DNA from: Aquabacterium sp.
GTDB taxonomy: Bacteria; Pseudomonadota; Gammaproteobacteria; Burkholderiales; Burkholderiaceae_C
Direction: 5' to 3'
DNA length: 7,055 nucleotides
NCBI GenBank assembly: GCA_017989885.1
Contig: JAGNPA010000093.1
Coordinates: 1 to 7,055, forward strand
The notes below the pieces were generated by a model. The model saw nothing but the letters and a program-made list of their open reading frames with translations. It was not told where the DNA came from and did no database searches. The number at the start of each line of letters is the position of its first letter. The first letter of the stretch is position 1. Positions 1 to 7,055 of the stretch are shown here, piece by piece. Position numbers and translations under genes: made by a program.

Positions 1-344
1 GTCGGGTGCAGGGGGGCGGGCAGGCCTTGCCGGTGTTGCAGGCCCGCCTGATGCGCGCCACGGCCAGTCAGCTGGCGCAGGCGCAGGCGCGTCTGGAAGC
101 GCGAGGCGACCGGCTGGAGGCCTTGAGCCCACAGCGCGTGCTGGAGCGAGGTTATGCCTGGCTGGCGGATGCGGGTGGCCACGCGATCACCGGGGTGGCG
201 CAGGTTCAGCCCGGGCAGGCCGTGTCGGCGACCCTGGCCGACGGCTTGTTGCAGCTGCGCGTTACGGACGCCGAGGCCCGTGGCGAGACCGCCGCAGCTG
301 TCGCGCCCGGAGGTGCGGGGACGTCCATAAGCCCTGCATCGTGA
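1..344 (+). CDS. xseA: Exodeoxyribonuclease VII large subunit, C-terminal part (5' truncated by window)
   Basis: This is the last 113 or so codons of XseA; the first complete codon is at position 3 and the stop is TGA at 342-344. With the small subunit XseB, XseA forms exonuclease VII, a cytoplasmic enzyme that degrades single-stranded DNA from both ends into oligonucleotides and takes part in repair. What is visible is the end of the long Ala/Gln/Arg-rich helical (coiled-coil) region, then the family-typical segment LSPQRVLERGYAWL, then a short beta-rich tail containing GVAQVQPGQAVSATLADG. The OB-fold and catalytic domains lie upstream of the window. The final 20 or so residues are Ala/Gly-rich and low complexity, as is common at XseA C-termini. 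The gene ends 87 bases before sodB and shows no obvious intrinsic terminator of its own. Identity rests on remembered family sequence and is strong despite truncation. Confidence 0.93.
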   Translation, partial: RVQGGGQALPVLQARLMRATASQLAQAQARLEARGDRLEALSPQRVLERGYAWLADAGGHAITGVAQVQPGQAVSATLADGLLQLRVTDAEARGETAAAVAPGGAGTSISPAS

Positions 345-386
345 CGGGCCATGCTTCCACATGCTGGAGTCTCCTGCAGCTGTGCC

Positions 387-392
387 TACAAT
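387..392 (+). promoter_or_regulatory. Putative sigma70 -10 element for sodB (TACAAT)
   Basis: TACAAT matches five of six bases of the -10 consensus and lies 39 bases before the sodB start, giving a predicted transcription start near 398-400 and a leader of about 30 bases. No good -35 hexamer is seen 16-18 bases upstream; the best candidate there is poor. A separate promoter is plausible because sodB also has its own terminator. The call is an inference from sequence only. Confidence 0.4.
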
Positions 393-393
393 C

Positions 394-407
394 GTGATCG
401 ATTTCAC
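394..407. promoter_or_regulatory. Inverted repeat GTGA-N6-TCAC at the sodB promoter
   Basis: GTGATCGATTTCAC is a perfect 4-base inverted repeat with a 6-base spacer, the core geometry of CRP/FNR-family operators (consensus TGTGA-N6-TCACA). The outer bases are C rather than T and C rather than A, so it is 8 of 10 against that consensus. It starts two bases after the putative -10 element and would overlap the transcription start, a position expected for repression. No other evidence supports regulator binding. Confidence 0.3.
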
Positions 408-431
408 CACCCATCCATCAGGAACAGCACC

Positions 432-1013
432 ATGGCACATACGCTTCCCCCACTGCCGTACGCACAAGACGCTCTGGCTCCGCACATCAGCGCCGAAACT
501 TTTGAGTACCACTACGGCAAGCACCATCAGGCTTACGTCACCAACCTGAACAACCTGATCCCCGGCACCGAGTTTGAAGCTCTGTCGCTGGAAGAGATCG
601 TCAAGAAGGCCAGCGGTGGCATCTACAACAACGCCGCCCAGGTCTGGAACCACACCTTCTTCTGGAGCTGCATGAAGCCCAATGGCGGCGGCGCACCGAC
701 TGGCAAGCTGGCGGATGCCATCAATGCCAAGTTCGGCAGCTACGACGCTTTCAAGGAAGCCTTCACCAAGTCGGCCGTGGGCAACTTCGGTTCCGGCTGG
801 ACCTTCCTGGTCAAGAAGGCTGACGGCTCGGTGGACATCGCCAACTTTGGCCCGGCCGGCACCCCGCTGACCACCGGTGACACCGCGTTGATGACCATCG
901 ACGTGTGGGAGCATGCCTACTACATCGACTACCGCAATGCCCGTCCGAAGTTCGTGGAAACCTTCCTGAACAACCTGGTGAACTGGGAGTTCGCTGCCAA
1001 GAACTTCGGTTGA
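432..1013 (+). CDS. sodB: Superoxide dismutase, iron type
   Basis: A complete 193-residue cytoplasmic superoxide dismutase that converts superoxide to hydrogen peroxide and oxygen. The sequence closely follows E. coli SodB through APHISAET and EYHYGKHHQ. The four metal ligands are visible as His27, His74 (in QVWNHTFFW), Asp157 and His161 (in [11 protein letters not shown]). Gln70, in the AAQVWNH segment, is the second-sphere glutamine placed as in iron enzymes; manganese enzymes usually carry it later in the chain, so iron is favoured, though cambialistic use cannot be excluded. There is no signal peptide. The ATG at 432 is chosen because AGGAAC at 420-425 is a suitable ribosome binding site and the protein then begins like other SodB proteins; the frame is open back to an ATG at 351, but those residues do not look like the family. 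A strong terminator follows, suggesting a single-gene unit. Confidence 0.97.
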   Translation: MAHTLPPLPYAQDALAPHISAETFEYHYGKHHQAYVTNLNNLIPGTEFEALSLEEIVKKASGGIYNNAAQVWNHTFFWSCMKPNGGGAPTGKLADAINAKFGSYDAFKEAFTKSAVGNFGSGWTFLVKKADGSVDIANFGPAGTPLTTGDTALMTIDVWEHAYYIDYRNARPKFVETFLNNLVNWEFAAKNFG

Positions 1014-1033
1014 TTCCCGACGTTTTTCGCATC

Positions 1034-1058
1034 AAAGCCGGGCTCGTCCCGGCTTTTT
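1034..1058 (+). terminator. Intrinsic terminator of sodB
   Basis: AAAGCCGGG (1034-1042) pairs perfectly with CCCGGCTTT (1048-1056) across the five-base loop CTCGT. The 3' arm runs into TTTTT (1054-1058) and then ATTT. It begins 21 bases after the sodB stop. This is a textbook Rho-independent terminator and separates sodB from the sucA cluster. The A-rich 5' side gives a weak U-tract mirror on the minus strand, but no converging gene is present. Confidence 0.92.
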
Positions 1059-1059
1059 A

Positions 1060-1307
1060 TTTGGGTCAATGTAAAAAGTGTTCGCCCTTCGGACGGGGGT
1101 TGAAAAGTTTTGCCCGACGTGGCAGCACGGAATCTTCATCAGTGCTACATTGAATGCTTCTTTACGGCCCTTCCCGTCGCCCTTGCTCGATTTGGTCTCC
1201 AAGCAGTCAGCAAGGCGGGTCGCAATCCGCCAACCGGTCAAGCCGTGTCGCGGAAGGTTTTATCAACCAGCCAATGTCTCAGGAAACCTGAGAGTGAGGT
1301 GAGCGAA
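1060..1307 (+). promoter_or_regulatory. sucA upstream region with a structured 5' leader (candidate sucA RNA motif)
   Basis: This gap of about 250 bases separates the sodB terminator from sucA and contains no credible gene. Its 3' half holds several hairpins. GGCGGGT (1214-1220) pairs with ATCCGCC (1225-1231) over loop CGCA, with one G-U pair. CCG (1243-1245) pairs with CGG (1251-1253), and AACC (1232-1235) can close around it with GGTT (1256-1259). TCTCAGG (1277-1283) pairs perfectly with CCTGAGA (1287-1293) over loop AAA. The last hairpin ends three bases before the Shine-Dalgarno AGGTGAG (1297-1303). A conserved RNA named the sucA motif has been described in Burkholderiales, always in front of sucA and including its Shine-Dalgarno; position and taxonomy fit, but I cannot align to its model here. 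In the 5' half no convincing sigma70 promoter was found; TGCTACATT at 1143-1151 resembles an extended -10 without a good -35. Confidence 0.6.
1297..1303 (+). promoter_or_regulatory. Shine-Dalgarno of sucA (AGGTGAG)
   Basis: AGGTGAG lies four bases before ATG 1308 and seven before the tandem in-frame ATG 1311. It supports starting SucA at one of these two codons rather than at the in-frame GTG at 1299, which lies inside this site, or further upstream. The site sits immediately downstream of the 1277-1293 hairpin, so leader structure could influence its access. Confidence 0.7.
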
Positions 1308-4163
1308 ATGATGCAGCAGTTCAGGTCGAACTCGTACCTGTTCGGGGGTAACGCCCCCTATGTCGAAGAGTTGTACGAGGCGTATCTCGACAACCCCGGT
1401 TCCGTGCCAGATAACTGGCGCTCCTACTTCGACGCCCTCCAGAACGTCCCTGCCGGCGACGGCACCGACCAGCGCGATGTGGCCCATGCCCCCGTGGTCG
1501 AGTCGTTTGCACAGCGCGCCAAGACCAATGCCTTCATGGTCAAGACCAGCTCCGCTGACTTGGCCGTGGCCCGCAAGCAGGTTCACGTTCAATCCCTGAT
1601 TGCTGCCTATCGCTTCCTCGGTTCCCGCTGGGCGGATCTTGATCCGCTCAAGCGTCAGGAACGCCCGAACATTCCAGAACTCGACCCGACCTTCTACGGG
1701 TTCGTCGAGTCTGACAAGGAATTCTCTTTCAGCGCCACCAACACGTACTTCACCAAGGCCGAACACATGACCTTGCGCGAAATCGTGCAGGCCCTGCGTG
1801 AGACCTACTGCGGCAGCATCGGCGCCGAGTTCATGCACATCACCGACCCCGGTGAGAAGCGCTGGTGGCAGGAAAAGCTCGAGAGCGTGCGCTCCAAGCC
1901 CACCTACACCGTTGAAAAGAAGAAGCACATCCTCGACCGCCTGACGGCTGCCGAAGGTCTGGAGCGTTTCCTCCACACCAAGTATGTCGGTCAGAAGCGC
2001 TTCTCGCTGGAAGGTGGCGAAAGCTTCATCGCCTCCATGGACGAGCTGATCCAGGGCGCTGGCGAAAAGGGTGTTCAGGAAATCGTGATCGGCATGGCCC
2101 ACCGTGGCCGCCTGAACGTGCTGGTCAACACCCTGGGCAAGCAGCCCAAGGAGTTGTTCTCCGAGTTCGAACACACTGCACCCGAAGACCTGCCTGCTGG
2201 TGACGTGAAGTACCACCAGGGCTTCAGCTCCGACGTGACCACCCGTGGCGGTCCGGTTCACTTGGCGCTGGCCTTCAACCCGTCTCACCTGGAAATCGTG
2301 AACCCGGTGGTCGAAGGCTCGGTGCGCGCCCGCATGGACCGTCGTGGCGATCCCCGTGCGGACCAGGTGCTGCCGATTCTGGTGCACGGTGACGCGGCCT
2401 TCGCCGGCCAAGGCGTGAACCAGGAAACCCTGGCCCTGGCCCAGACGCGTGGTTACACCACCGGCGGCACGGTTCACATCATCATCAACAACCAGATCGG
2501 TTTCACCACCTCTGACCCGCGCGACCTGCGCTCCACCCTGTATTGCACGGACATCGTCAAGGGTGTGGAGTCGCCGGTGCTGCACGTCAATGGTGACGAT
2601 CCAGAAGCGGTGGTCTTTGCGACCGAGTTGGCCCTGGAATACCGCATGGCCTTCCGCAAGGACGTGGTCGTCGACATCATCTGCTTCCGCAAGCTGGGCC
2701 ACAACGAGCAGGACACCCCGAGCCTGACCCAGCCGCTGATGTACAAGAAGATCGCAGCGCACCCTGGCACGCGTCAGCTCTACGCCGACAAGCTGGCTGC
2801 CCAAGGTCTGGGCGCCACGCTGGGTGAGGAAATGGTCAAGGCCTATCGCGCTGCGATGGACGAAGGCCGTCACACCATCGACCCGGTGCTGACCAACTAC
2901 CAGCGCAAGCACGCGGTGGACTGGTCGCCTTACCTGGGCAAGAAGTGGACCGACGGTGGCGACACCGCCATCCCGCTGGCCGAATGGAAGCGTCTGGCCG
3001 ATCGCCTGACCACGCTGCCCGACAGCATCTCTCCGCACCAGCTGGTGAAGAAGGTCTACGCCGATCGCGCTGCGATGGGCCGTGGCGAGGTCAATGTGGA
3101 CTGGGGCATGGGCGAGCACATGGCGTTCGCCTCGCTGGTGGCCTCGGGCTACCCGGTGCGCCTGTCGGGTGAAGACTGCGGTCGCGGTACCTTCACCCAC
3201 CGTCATGCCGTCATTCACGATCAAAGCCGTGAGAAGTGGGACGAAGGCACCTACGTGCCGCTGCAGAACGTGGCCGACAACCAGGCACCGTTCGTGGTCA
3301 TCGACTCCATCCTGTCGGAAGAGGCCGTGCTGGCCTTCGAATACGGTTATGCCGGTTCGGACCCCAACAGCCTGGTGATCTGGGAAGCCCAGTTCGGCGA
3401 CTTCGCCAACGGCGCCCAGGTGGTGATCGACCAGTTCATCGCCTCGGGCGAAGTGAAGTGGGGCCGTGCCAACGGCCTGGTGATGATGCTGCCGCACGGC
3501 TACGAAGGCCAGGGCCCAGAGCACAGCTCGGCCCGCCTGGAGCGCTTCATGCAGCTGGCTGCCGACAACAACATGCAGATCGTGCAGCCAACCACGGCCA
3601 GCCAGATCTTCCACGTGTTGCGTCGTCAGATGGTGCGCCTGTTCCGCAAGCCGCTGGTCATCATGACGCCCAAGTCGCTGCTGCGTAACAAGGACGCCAC
3701 GTCGCCGCTGATCGAGTTCACGCGCGGCGAGTTCCGCACCGTGATCGGTGAGGTCGACGAGGCCATCGACACCTCGAAGGTCAAGCGCGTGATCTGCTGC
3801 TCGGGCAAGGTCTACTACGACCTGGTCAAGAAGCGCGCCGAGAAGAAGTCGTTCGACACGGCCATCGTCCGTGTGGAGCAGCTCTATCCCTTCCCGCACA
3901 AGGCATTCGCTGCAGAACTGAAGAAGTATCCCAACCTGAGCGAGTTGGTGTGGTGCCAGGACGAGCCACAGAACCAGGGTGCCTGGTTCTTTGTGCAGCA
4001 CTACATCCACGAGAACATGGCTGAAGGCCAGAAGCTGGGCTATGCAGGTCGTCCTGCATCCGCTTCGCCGGCAGTGGGCTATGCCCACCTGCACCAGGAA
4101 CAGCAGAAGGCATTGCTGGACCAGGCATTCGCCAAGCTCAAGGGCTTCGTTCTCAACAAGTAA
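1308..4163 (+). CDS. sucA: 2-oxoglutarate dehydrogenase E1 component
   Basis: A complete 951-residue thiamine-diphosphate decarboxylase (E. coli SucA is 933). It decarboxylates 2-oxoglutarate and reductively succinylates the lipoyl group of SucB in the cytoplasmic TCA-cycle complex. The N-terminal E2-binding segment (about 8-46) contains YLFGGNAPYVEELYEAYL. The E1 dehydrogenase domain (about 210-540) carries FSLEGG with Phe232, MAHRGRLN with His265 and KYHQGF with His303, matching E. coli Phe227, His260 and His298. The ThDP/metal motif runs from HGD (360-362) to NNQIGF (from Asn394). The transketolase-like pyrimidine-binding domain spans about 595-790 with GRGTFTHRHAV and PEHSSAR (737-743), and the C-terminal domain about 800-951 ends in KGFVLNK. 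ATG 1308 is chosen from its Shine-Dalgarno and family N-terminus; ATG 1311 is an equal alternative. It is first in the cluster, 108 bases before sucB. It is also named odhA in related bacteria. Confidence 0.97.
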   Translation: MMQQFRSNSYLFGGNAPYVEELYEAYLDNPGSVPDNWRSYFDALQNVPAGDGTDQRDVAHAPVVESFAQRAKTNAFMVKTSSADLAVARKQVHVQSLIAAYRFLGSRWADLDPLKRQERPNIPELDPTFYGFVESDKEFSFSATNTYFTKAEHMTLREIVQALRETYCGSIGAEFMHITDPGEKRWWQEKLESVRSKPTYTVEKKKHILDRLTAAEGLERFLHTKYVGQKRFSLEGGESFIASMDELIQGAGEKGVQEIVIGMAHRGRLNVLVNTLGKQPKELFSEFEHTAPEDLPAGDVKYHQGFSSDVTTRGGPVHLALAFNPSHLEIVNPVVEGSVRARMDRRGDPRADQVLPILVHGDAAFAGQGVNQETLALAQTRGYTTGGTVHIIINNQIGFTTSDPRDLRSTLYCTDIVKGVESPVLHVNGDDPEAVVFATELALEYRMAFRKDVVVDIICFRKLGHNEQDTPSLTQPLMYKKIAAHPGTRQLYADKLAAQGLGATLGEEMVKAYRAAMDEGRHTIDPVLTNYQRKHAVDWSPYLGKKWTDGGDTAIPLAEWKRLADRLTTLPDSISPHQLVKKVYADRAAMGRGEVNVDWGMGEHMAFASLVASGYPVRLSGEDCGRGTFTHRHAVIHDQSREKWDEGTYVPLQNVADNQAPFVVIDSILSEEAVLAFEYGYAGSDPNSLVIWEAQFGDFANGAQVVIDQFIASGEVKWGRANGLVMMLPHGYEGQGPEHSSARLERFMQLAADNNMQIVQPTTASQIFHVLRRQMVRLFRKPLVIMTPKSLLRNKDATSPLIEFTRGEFRTVIGEVDEAIDTSKVKRVICCSGKVYYDLVKKRAEKKSFDTAIVRVEQLYPFPHKAFAAELKKYPNLSELVWCQDEPQNQGAWFFVQHYIHENMAEGQKLGYAGRPASASPAVGYAHLHQEQQKALLDQAFAKLKGFVLNK

Positions 4164-4170
4164 GGTTTTG

Positions 4171-4254
4171 GCGGTCCAGGCGTGCCTGTGACCCCGTCCG
4201 AGCAGGTGGCCCGCGCAGGGCGCCAGACGGGCAGGGCACGCCAACAGTGACCGC
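4171..4254 (+). repeat. Nested long inverted repeat filling the sucA-sucB gap
   Basis: Pairing segments occur in the same nested order on both sides. GCGGTC (4171-4176) pairs with GACCGC (4249-4254), GGCGTGCC (4179-4186) with GGCACGCC (4235-4242), and CCCGTC (4193-4198) with GACGGG (4226-4231). TGGC (4207-4210) pairs with GCCA (4222-4225) and CC (4211-4212) with GG (4219-4220), with C4221 bulged and an apical loop at 4213-4218. That gives 26 Watson-Crick pairs in one imperfect hairpin. There is no T-run after it, so it is not an ordinary terminator. The outer 3' arm ends three bases before the sucB Shine-Dalgarno. A role in mRNA processing, stability or sucB translation is an inference. Confidence 0.72.
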
Positions 4255-4257
4255 AAC

Positions 4258-4263
4258 AGGAGA
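4258..4263 (+). promoter_or_regulatory. Shine-Dalgarno of sucB (AGGAGA)
   Basis: AGGAGA lies eight bases before ATG 4272, a strong match at good spacing. It is just downstream of the long intergenic hairpin and remains outside its outermost stem. Confidence 0.8.
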
Positions 4264-4271
4264 TACACATC

Positions 4272-5540
<1,269 letters not shown>

Positions 5541-5558
5541 TTTTTGAGTTTTGCGGCC

Positions 5559-5583
5559 GGGCGGACCTCACAAGGGTCCGCTC
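5559..5583 (+). repeat. Hairpin between sucB and the pspC-like gene, without a U-tract
   Basis: GCGGACC (5561-5567) pairs perfectly with GGTCCGC (5575-5581) over loop TCACAAG. G5560-T5582 (wobble) and G5559-C5583 extend the stem to nine pairs. The bases after it are GGAACC, with no T-run, so it is not a standard intrinsic terminator; the T-rich stretch TTTTTGAGTTTT lies before it, directly after the sucB stop. It may protect the 3' end of the sucAB message or separate expression levels within the operon, which is an inference. Confidence 0.6.
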
Positions 5584-5616
5584 GGAACCTGCAATCACCC
5601 ACAGAGAGAGTCCACC

Positions 5617-5937
5617 ATGTCACACGCTGATGAGCTTGAACGTCTGGCTACGCTGCGCGATCGCGGCGTGATCAATGAAGAAGAGTTTCAGCAGCTGAAG
5701 ACACGCATCATCCAGGGTGGCGTGACGCCGCCGCTGGGTGGTCCGGTGCTGTCGAGCGTGAACCGCCTGCGGCGTTCGCGTGATGACCGATGGCTGGGCG
5801 GCGTGTGTGGCGGCGTGGCGCGCCTGACCGGGATGGAGTCCTGGGTCTGGCGCATGGCGTTTGCCTTGCTGTTTCTGTTCTGGGGTGCAGGCCTGCTGCT
5901 TTACATCCTGCTGTGGATCTTCGTTCCGGACGAATGA
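5617..5937 (+). CDS. Small membrane protein: SHOCT-like segment plus PspC domain
   Basis: A 106-residue protein. Residues 4-32 (from ADELERLATLRDRGVI) look like a SHOCT-type short helical module, typically LxxLxxLRxxGxITxEEF. Residues 33-49 are a Gly/Pro linker. Residues 50-106 match the PspC family: basic RLRRSRDDR, then LGGVCGGVA (60-68), then a hydrophobic membrane segment at about 80-103 ending in WIFVPDE. PspC proteins are inner-membrane proteins; in enterobacteria PspC takes part in the phage-shock envelope-stress response, but many stand-alone PspC-domain proteins have no known function. The name pspC is not assigned, as no other psp genes are present. The start ATG 5617 is preceded by AGAGAGAG (5603-5610); an upstream ATG at 5551 lies before the hairpin and has no family resemblance. 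Its stop overlaps an ATG in frame with lpdA. Its position between E2 and E3 suggests co-transcription, not a proven functional link. Confidence 0.85.
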   Translation: MSHADELERLATLRDRGVINEEEFQQLKTRIIQGGVTPPLGGPVLSSVNRLRRSRDDRWLGGVCGGVARLTGMESWVWRMAFALLFLFWGAGLLLYILLWIFVPDE

Positions 5938-5969
5938 TCCCGACTCAACCTGCTGAACACCACCACATC

Positions 5970-7055
5970 ATGTCCAATCAATTCGACGTCATCGTCATCG
6001 GCGGCGGCCCCGGCGGCTACATCGCCGCCATCCGTGCAGCCCAACTGGGCAACAAGGTTGCCTGCATCGACGAGTGGAAGAATGCCAAGGGCGGCGCTGC
6101 CCCCGGCGGCACCTGCACGAACGTGGGCTGCATCCCGTCCAAGGCCCTGCTGCAATCGTCCGAACACTTCGACCACGCGTCGCACCACTTCGCTGACCAC
6201 GGCATCTCCGTGGGCGAGTTGAAAATGGATGTGGCCAAGATGATTGCCCGCAAGGACGCTGTCGTCAAACAGAACAACGACGGCATCCTGTACCTGCTCA
6301 AGAAGAACAAGGTCAGCTTCTTCCACGGGCGCGGCTCGTTCGTGAAGGCTGTGGAAGGCGGCTACGAAATCGCCGTCGCTGGCGAGAAGGCCGAGACCCT
6401 GGTCGGCAAGCACATCATTGTGGCCACCGGCTCGAACGCCCGCGCTTTGCCTGGCACGCCTTTCGATGAAAAGCAGATCCTGTCGAACGACGGCGCGCTG
6501 GCCATTGGCGACGTGCCCAAGAAGCTGGGCGTGATCGGCTCGGGCGTGATCGGCCTGGAAATGGGCTCGGTCTGGCGCCGTCTGGGCGCAGAAGTCACCG
6601 TGCTGGAAGCCATGCCGACTTTCCTGGCGGCCGTGGACGAACAGGTGGCCAAGGAAGCTCAGAAGATCTTCGTCAAGCAGGGCCTGAACCTGCAACTGGG
6701 CGTGAAGATCGGCGAGATCAAGGCCGCCAAGAAGGGCGTGACCGTGGCCTACACGGACGCCAAGGGCGCCGAGCAGAAGCTGGAATGCGACAAGCTGATC
6801 ATCTCGATCGGCCGCGTGCCTAACACCATTGGCTTGAACACCGAAGCCGTGGGTTTGCAACTCGATGAGCGTGGCGCCATCGTGGTCAACGACGACTGCC
6901 AGACCAATCTGCCCAATGTGTGGGCGGTCGGTGACGTCGTGCGTGGCCCGATGCTGGCGCACAAGGCTGAAGAAGAAGGTGTGGCCGTGGCCGAGCGCAT
7001 TGCCGGTCAGCATGGTCACGTCAGCTTCAACACGATTCCCTGGGTGATTTACACC
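5970..7055 (+). CDS. lpdA: Dihydrolipoyl dehydrogenase (E3), 3' truncated by window
   Basis: The frame is open from ATG 5970 to the window end, 362 codons of a family usually about 470-480 residues. This flavoprotein reoxidises dihydrolipoamide on SucB and reduces NAD+. The FAD-binding motif GGGPGGY spans 11-17. The redox-active disulfide is Cys49/Cys54 in GGTCTNVGCIPSK, preceded by the insertion DEWKNAKGGAAP seen in the lpd type encoded with odhAB. The NAD-binding motif is GSGVIG (190-195), and the second FAD contact is AVGDVVRG with Asp322 followed by MLAHKAEEEG. The C-terminal dimerisation domain with the catalytic His-Glu pair lies beyond the window. No clear Shine-Dalgarno precedes ATG 5970. 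An in-frame ATG at 5934 overlaps the previous stop as ATGA and would add 12 residues (MIPTQPAEHHHI); 5970 is preferred because family members begin close to the FDVIVIGGG strand. It is also named odhL or lpd. Confidence 0.96.
   Translation, partial: MSNQFDVIVIGGGPGGYIAAIRAAQLGNKVACIDEWKNAKGGAAPGGTCTNVGCIPSKALLQSSEHFDHASHHFADHGISVGELKMDVAKMIARKDAVVKQNNDGILYLLKKNKVSFFHGRGSFVKAVEGGYEIAVAGEKAETLVGKHIIVATGSNARALPGTPFDEKQILSNDGALAIGDVPKKLGVIGSGVIGLEMGSVWRRLGAEVTVLEAMPTFLAAVDEQVAKEAQKIFVKQGLNLQLGVKIGEIKAAKKGVTVAYTDAKGAEQKLECDKLIISIGRVPNTIGLNTEAVGLQLDERGAIVVNDDCQTNLPNVWAVGDVVRGPMLAHKAEEEGVAVAERIAGQHGHVSFNTIPWVIYT

Noticed and set aside
351..431. A 27-residue N-terminal extension of SodB from ATG 351.
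   Set aside because: The added residues do not resemble SodB or a signal peptide, the region holds the putative -10 element and palindrome, and ATG 432 has a good ribosome binding site.
1083..1178. Long-range pairing of GACGGG (1092-1097) with CCCGTC (1173-1178) in the sucA upstream region.
   Set aside because: Only six pairs separated by about 75 bases in GC-rich DNA; expected by chance and not supported by nested pairs.
1110..1307. A 66-residue N-terminal extension of SucA, since the frame is open upstream.
   Set aside because: Known SucA proteins begin close to the YLFGGNAPYVEE segment, a Shine-Dalgarno is placed for ATG 1308, and the upstream bases form leader hairpins.
3236..3688. A 150-codon + strand open frame inside sucA.
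   Set aside because: It lies wholly within SucA coding sequence in another frame, is Arg/Pro/Gly-rich, and has no ribosome binding site or family match.
5901..7019. A minus-strand open frame of about 370 codons opposite lpdA.
   Set aside because: It is in the same register relation to lpdA codons as the frame opposite sucA and has the same composition bias. The + strand frame has clear FAD, disulfide and NAD motifs.

Overview
The window is a GC-rich stretch of conserved housekeeping DNA with every recognisable gene on the + strand. Protein sequence and gene order point to a betaproteobacterium of the Burkholderiales, most likely Comamonadaceae. This rests on remembered similarity of SucA, SucB, LpdA and SodB to Acidovorax-type proteins and on an E1-E2-E3 2-oxoglutarate dehydrogenase cluster without sucCD. 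No database search was possible, so genus is not claimed.

Layout. Positions 1-344 hold the 3' end of xseA (exodeoxyribonuclease VII large subunit). Positions 432-1013 encode a complete iron-type superoxide dismutase, sodB, preceded by a plausible -10 element and an inverted repeat and closed by a strong intrinsic terminator (1034-1058). About 250 bases follow that look like a structured 5' leader for sucA. The remainder is the 2-oxoglutarate dehydrogenase cluster: sucA/odhA (E1, 1308-4163), sucB/odhB (E2, 4272-5540), a small SHOCT-like plus PspC-domain membrane protein (5617-5937), and lpdA/odhL (E3, 5970 to the window edge, truncated).

How the genes work together. SucA decarboxylates 2-oxoglutarate, SucB carries the succinyl group on its lipoyl lysine and passes it to CoA, and LpdA reoxidises the lipoamide with FAD and NAD+. 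Together they form the TCA-cycle enzyme that makes succinyl-CoA and NADH. The three are co-oriented with no intrinsic terminator between them, so co-transcription is likely. The PspC-family gene between E2 and E3 has no known role in this reaction. sodB appears to be its own transcription unit.

No mobile element, CRISPR array, tRNA or rRNA was seen, and there is no sign of an exotic defence or biosynthetic system. The interesting signals are non-coding: a multi-segment nested inverted repeat filling the sucA-sucB gap, a sucA leader with mutually exclusive pairings (probably the known Burkholderiales sucA RNA motif), a hairpin without a U-tract after sucB, a GTGA-N6-TCAC palindrome at the sodB promoter, and an ATGA stop/start overlap between the pspC-like gene and lpdA.
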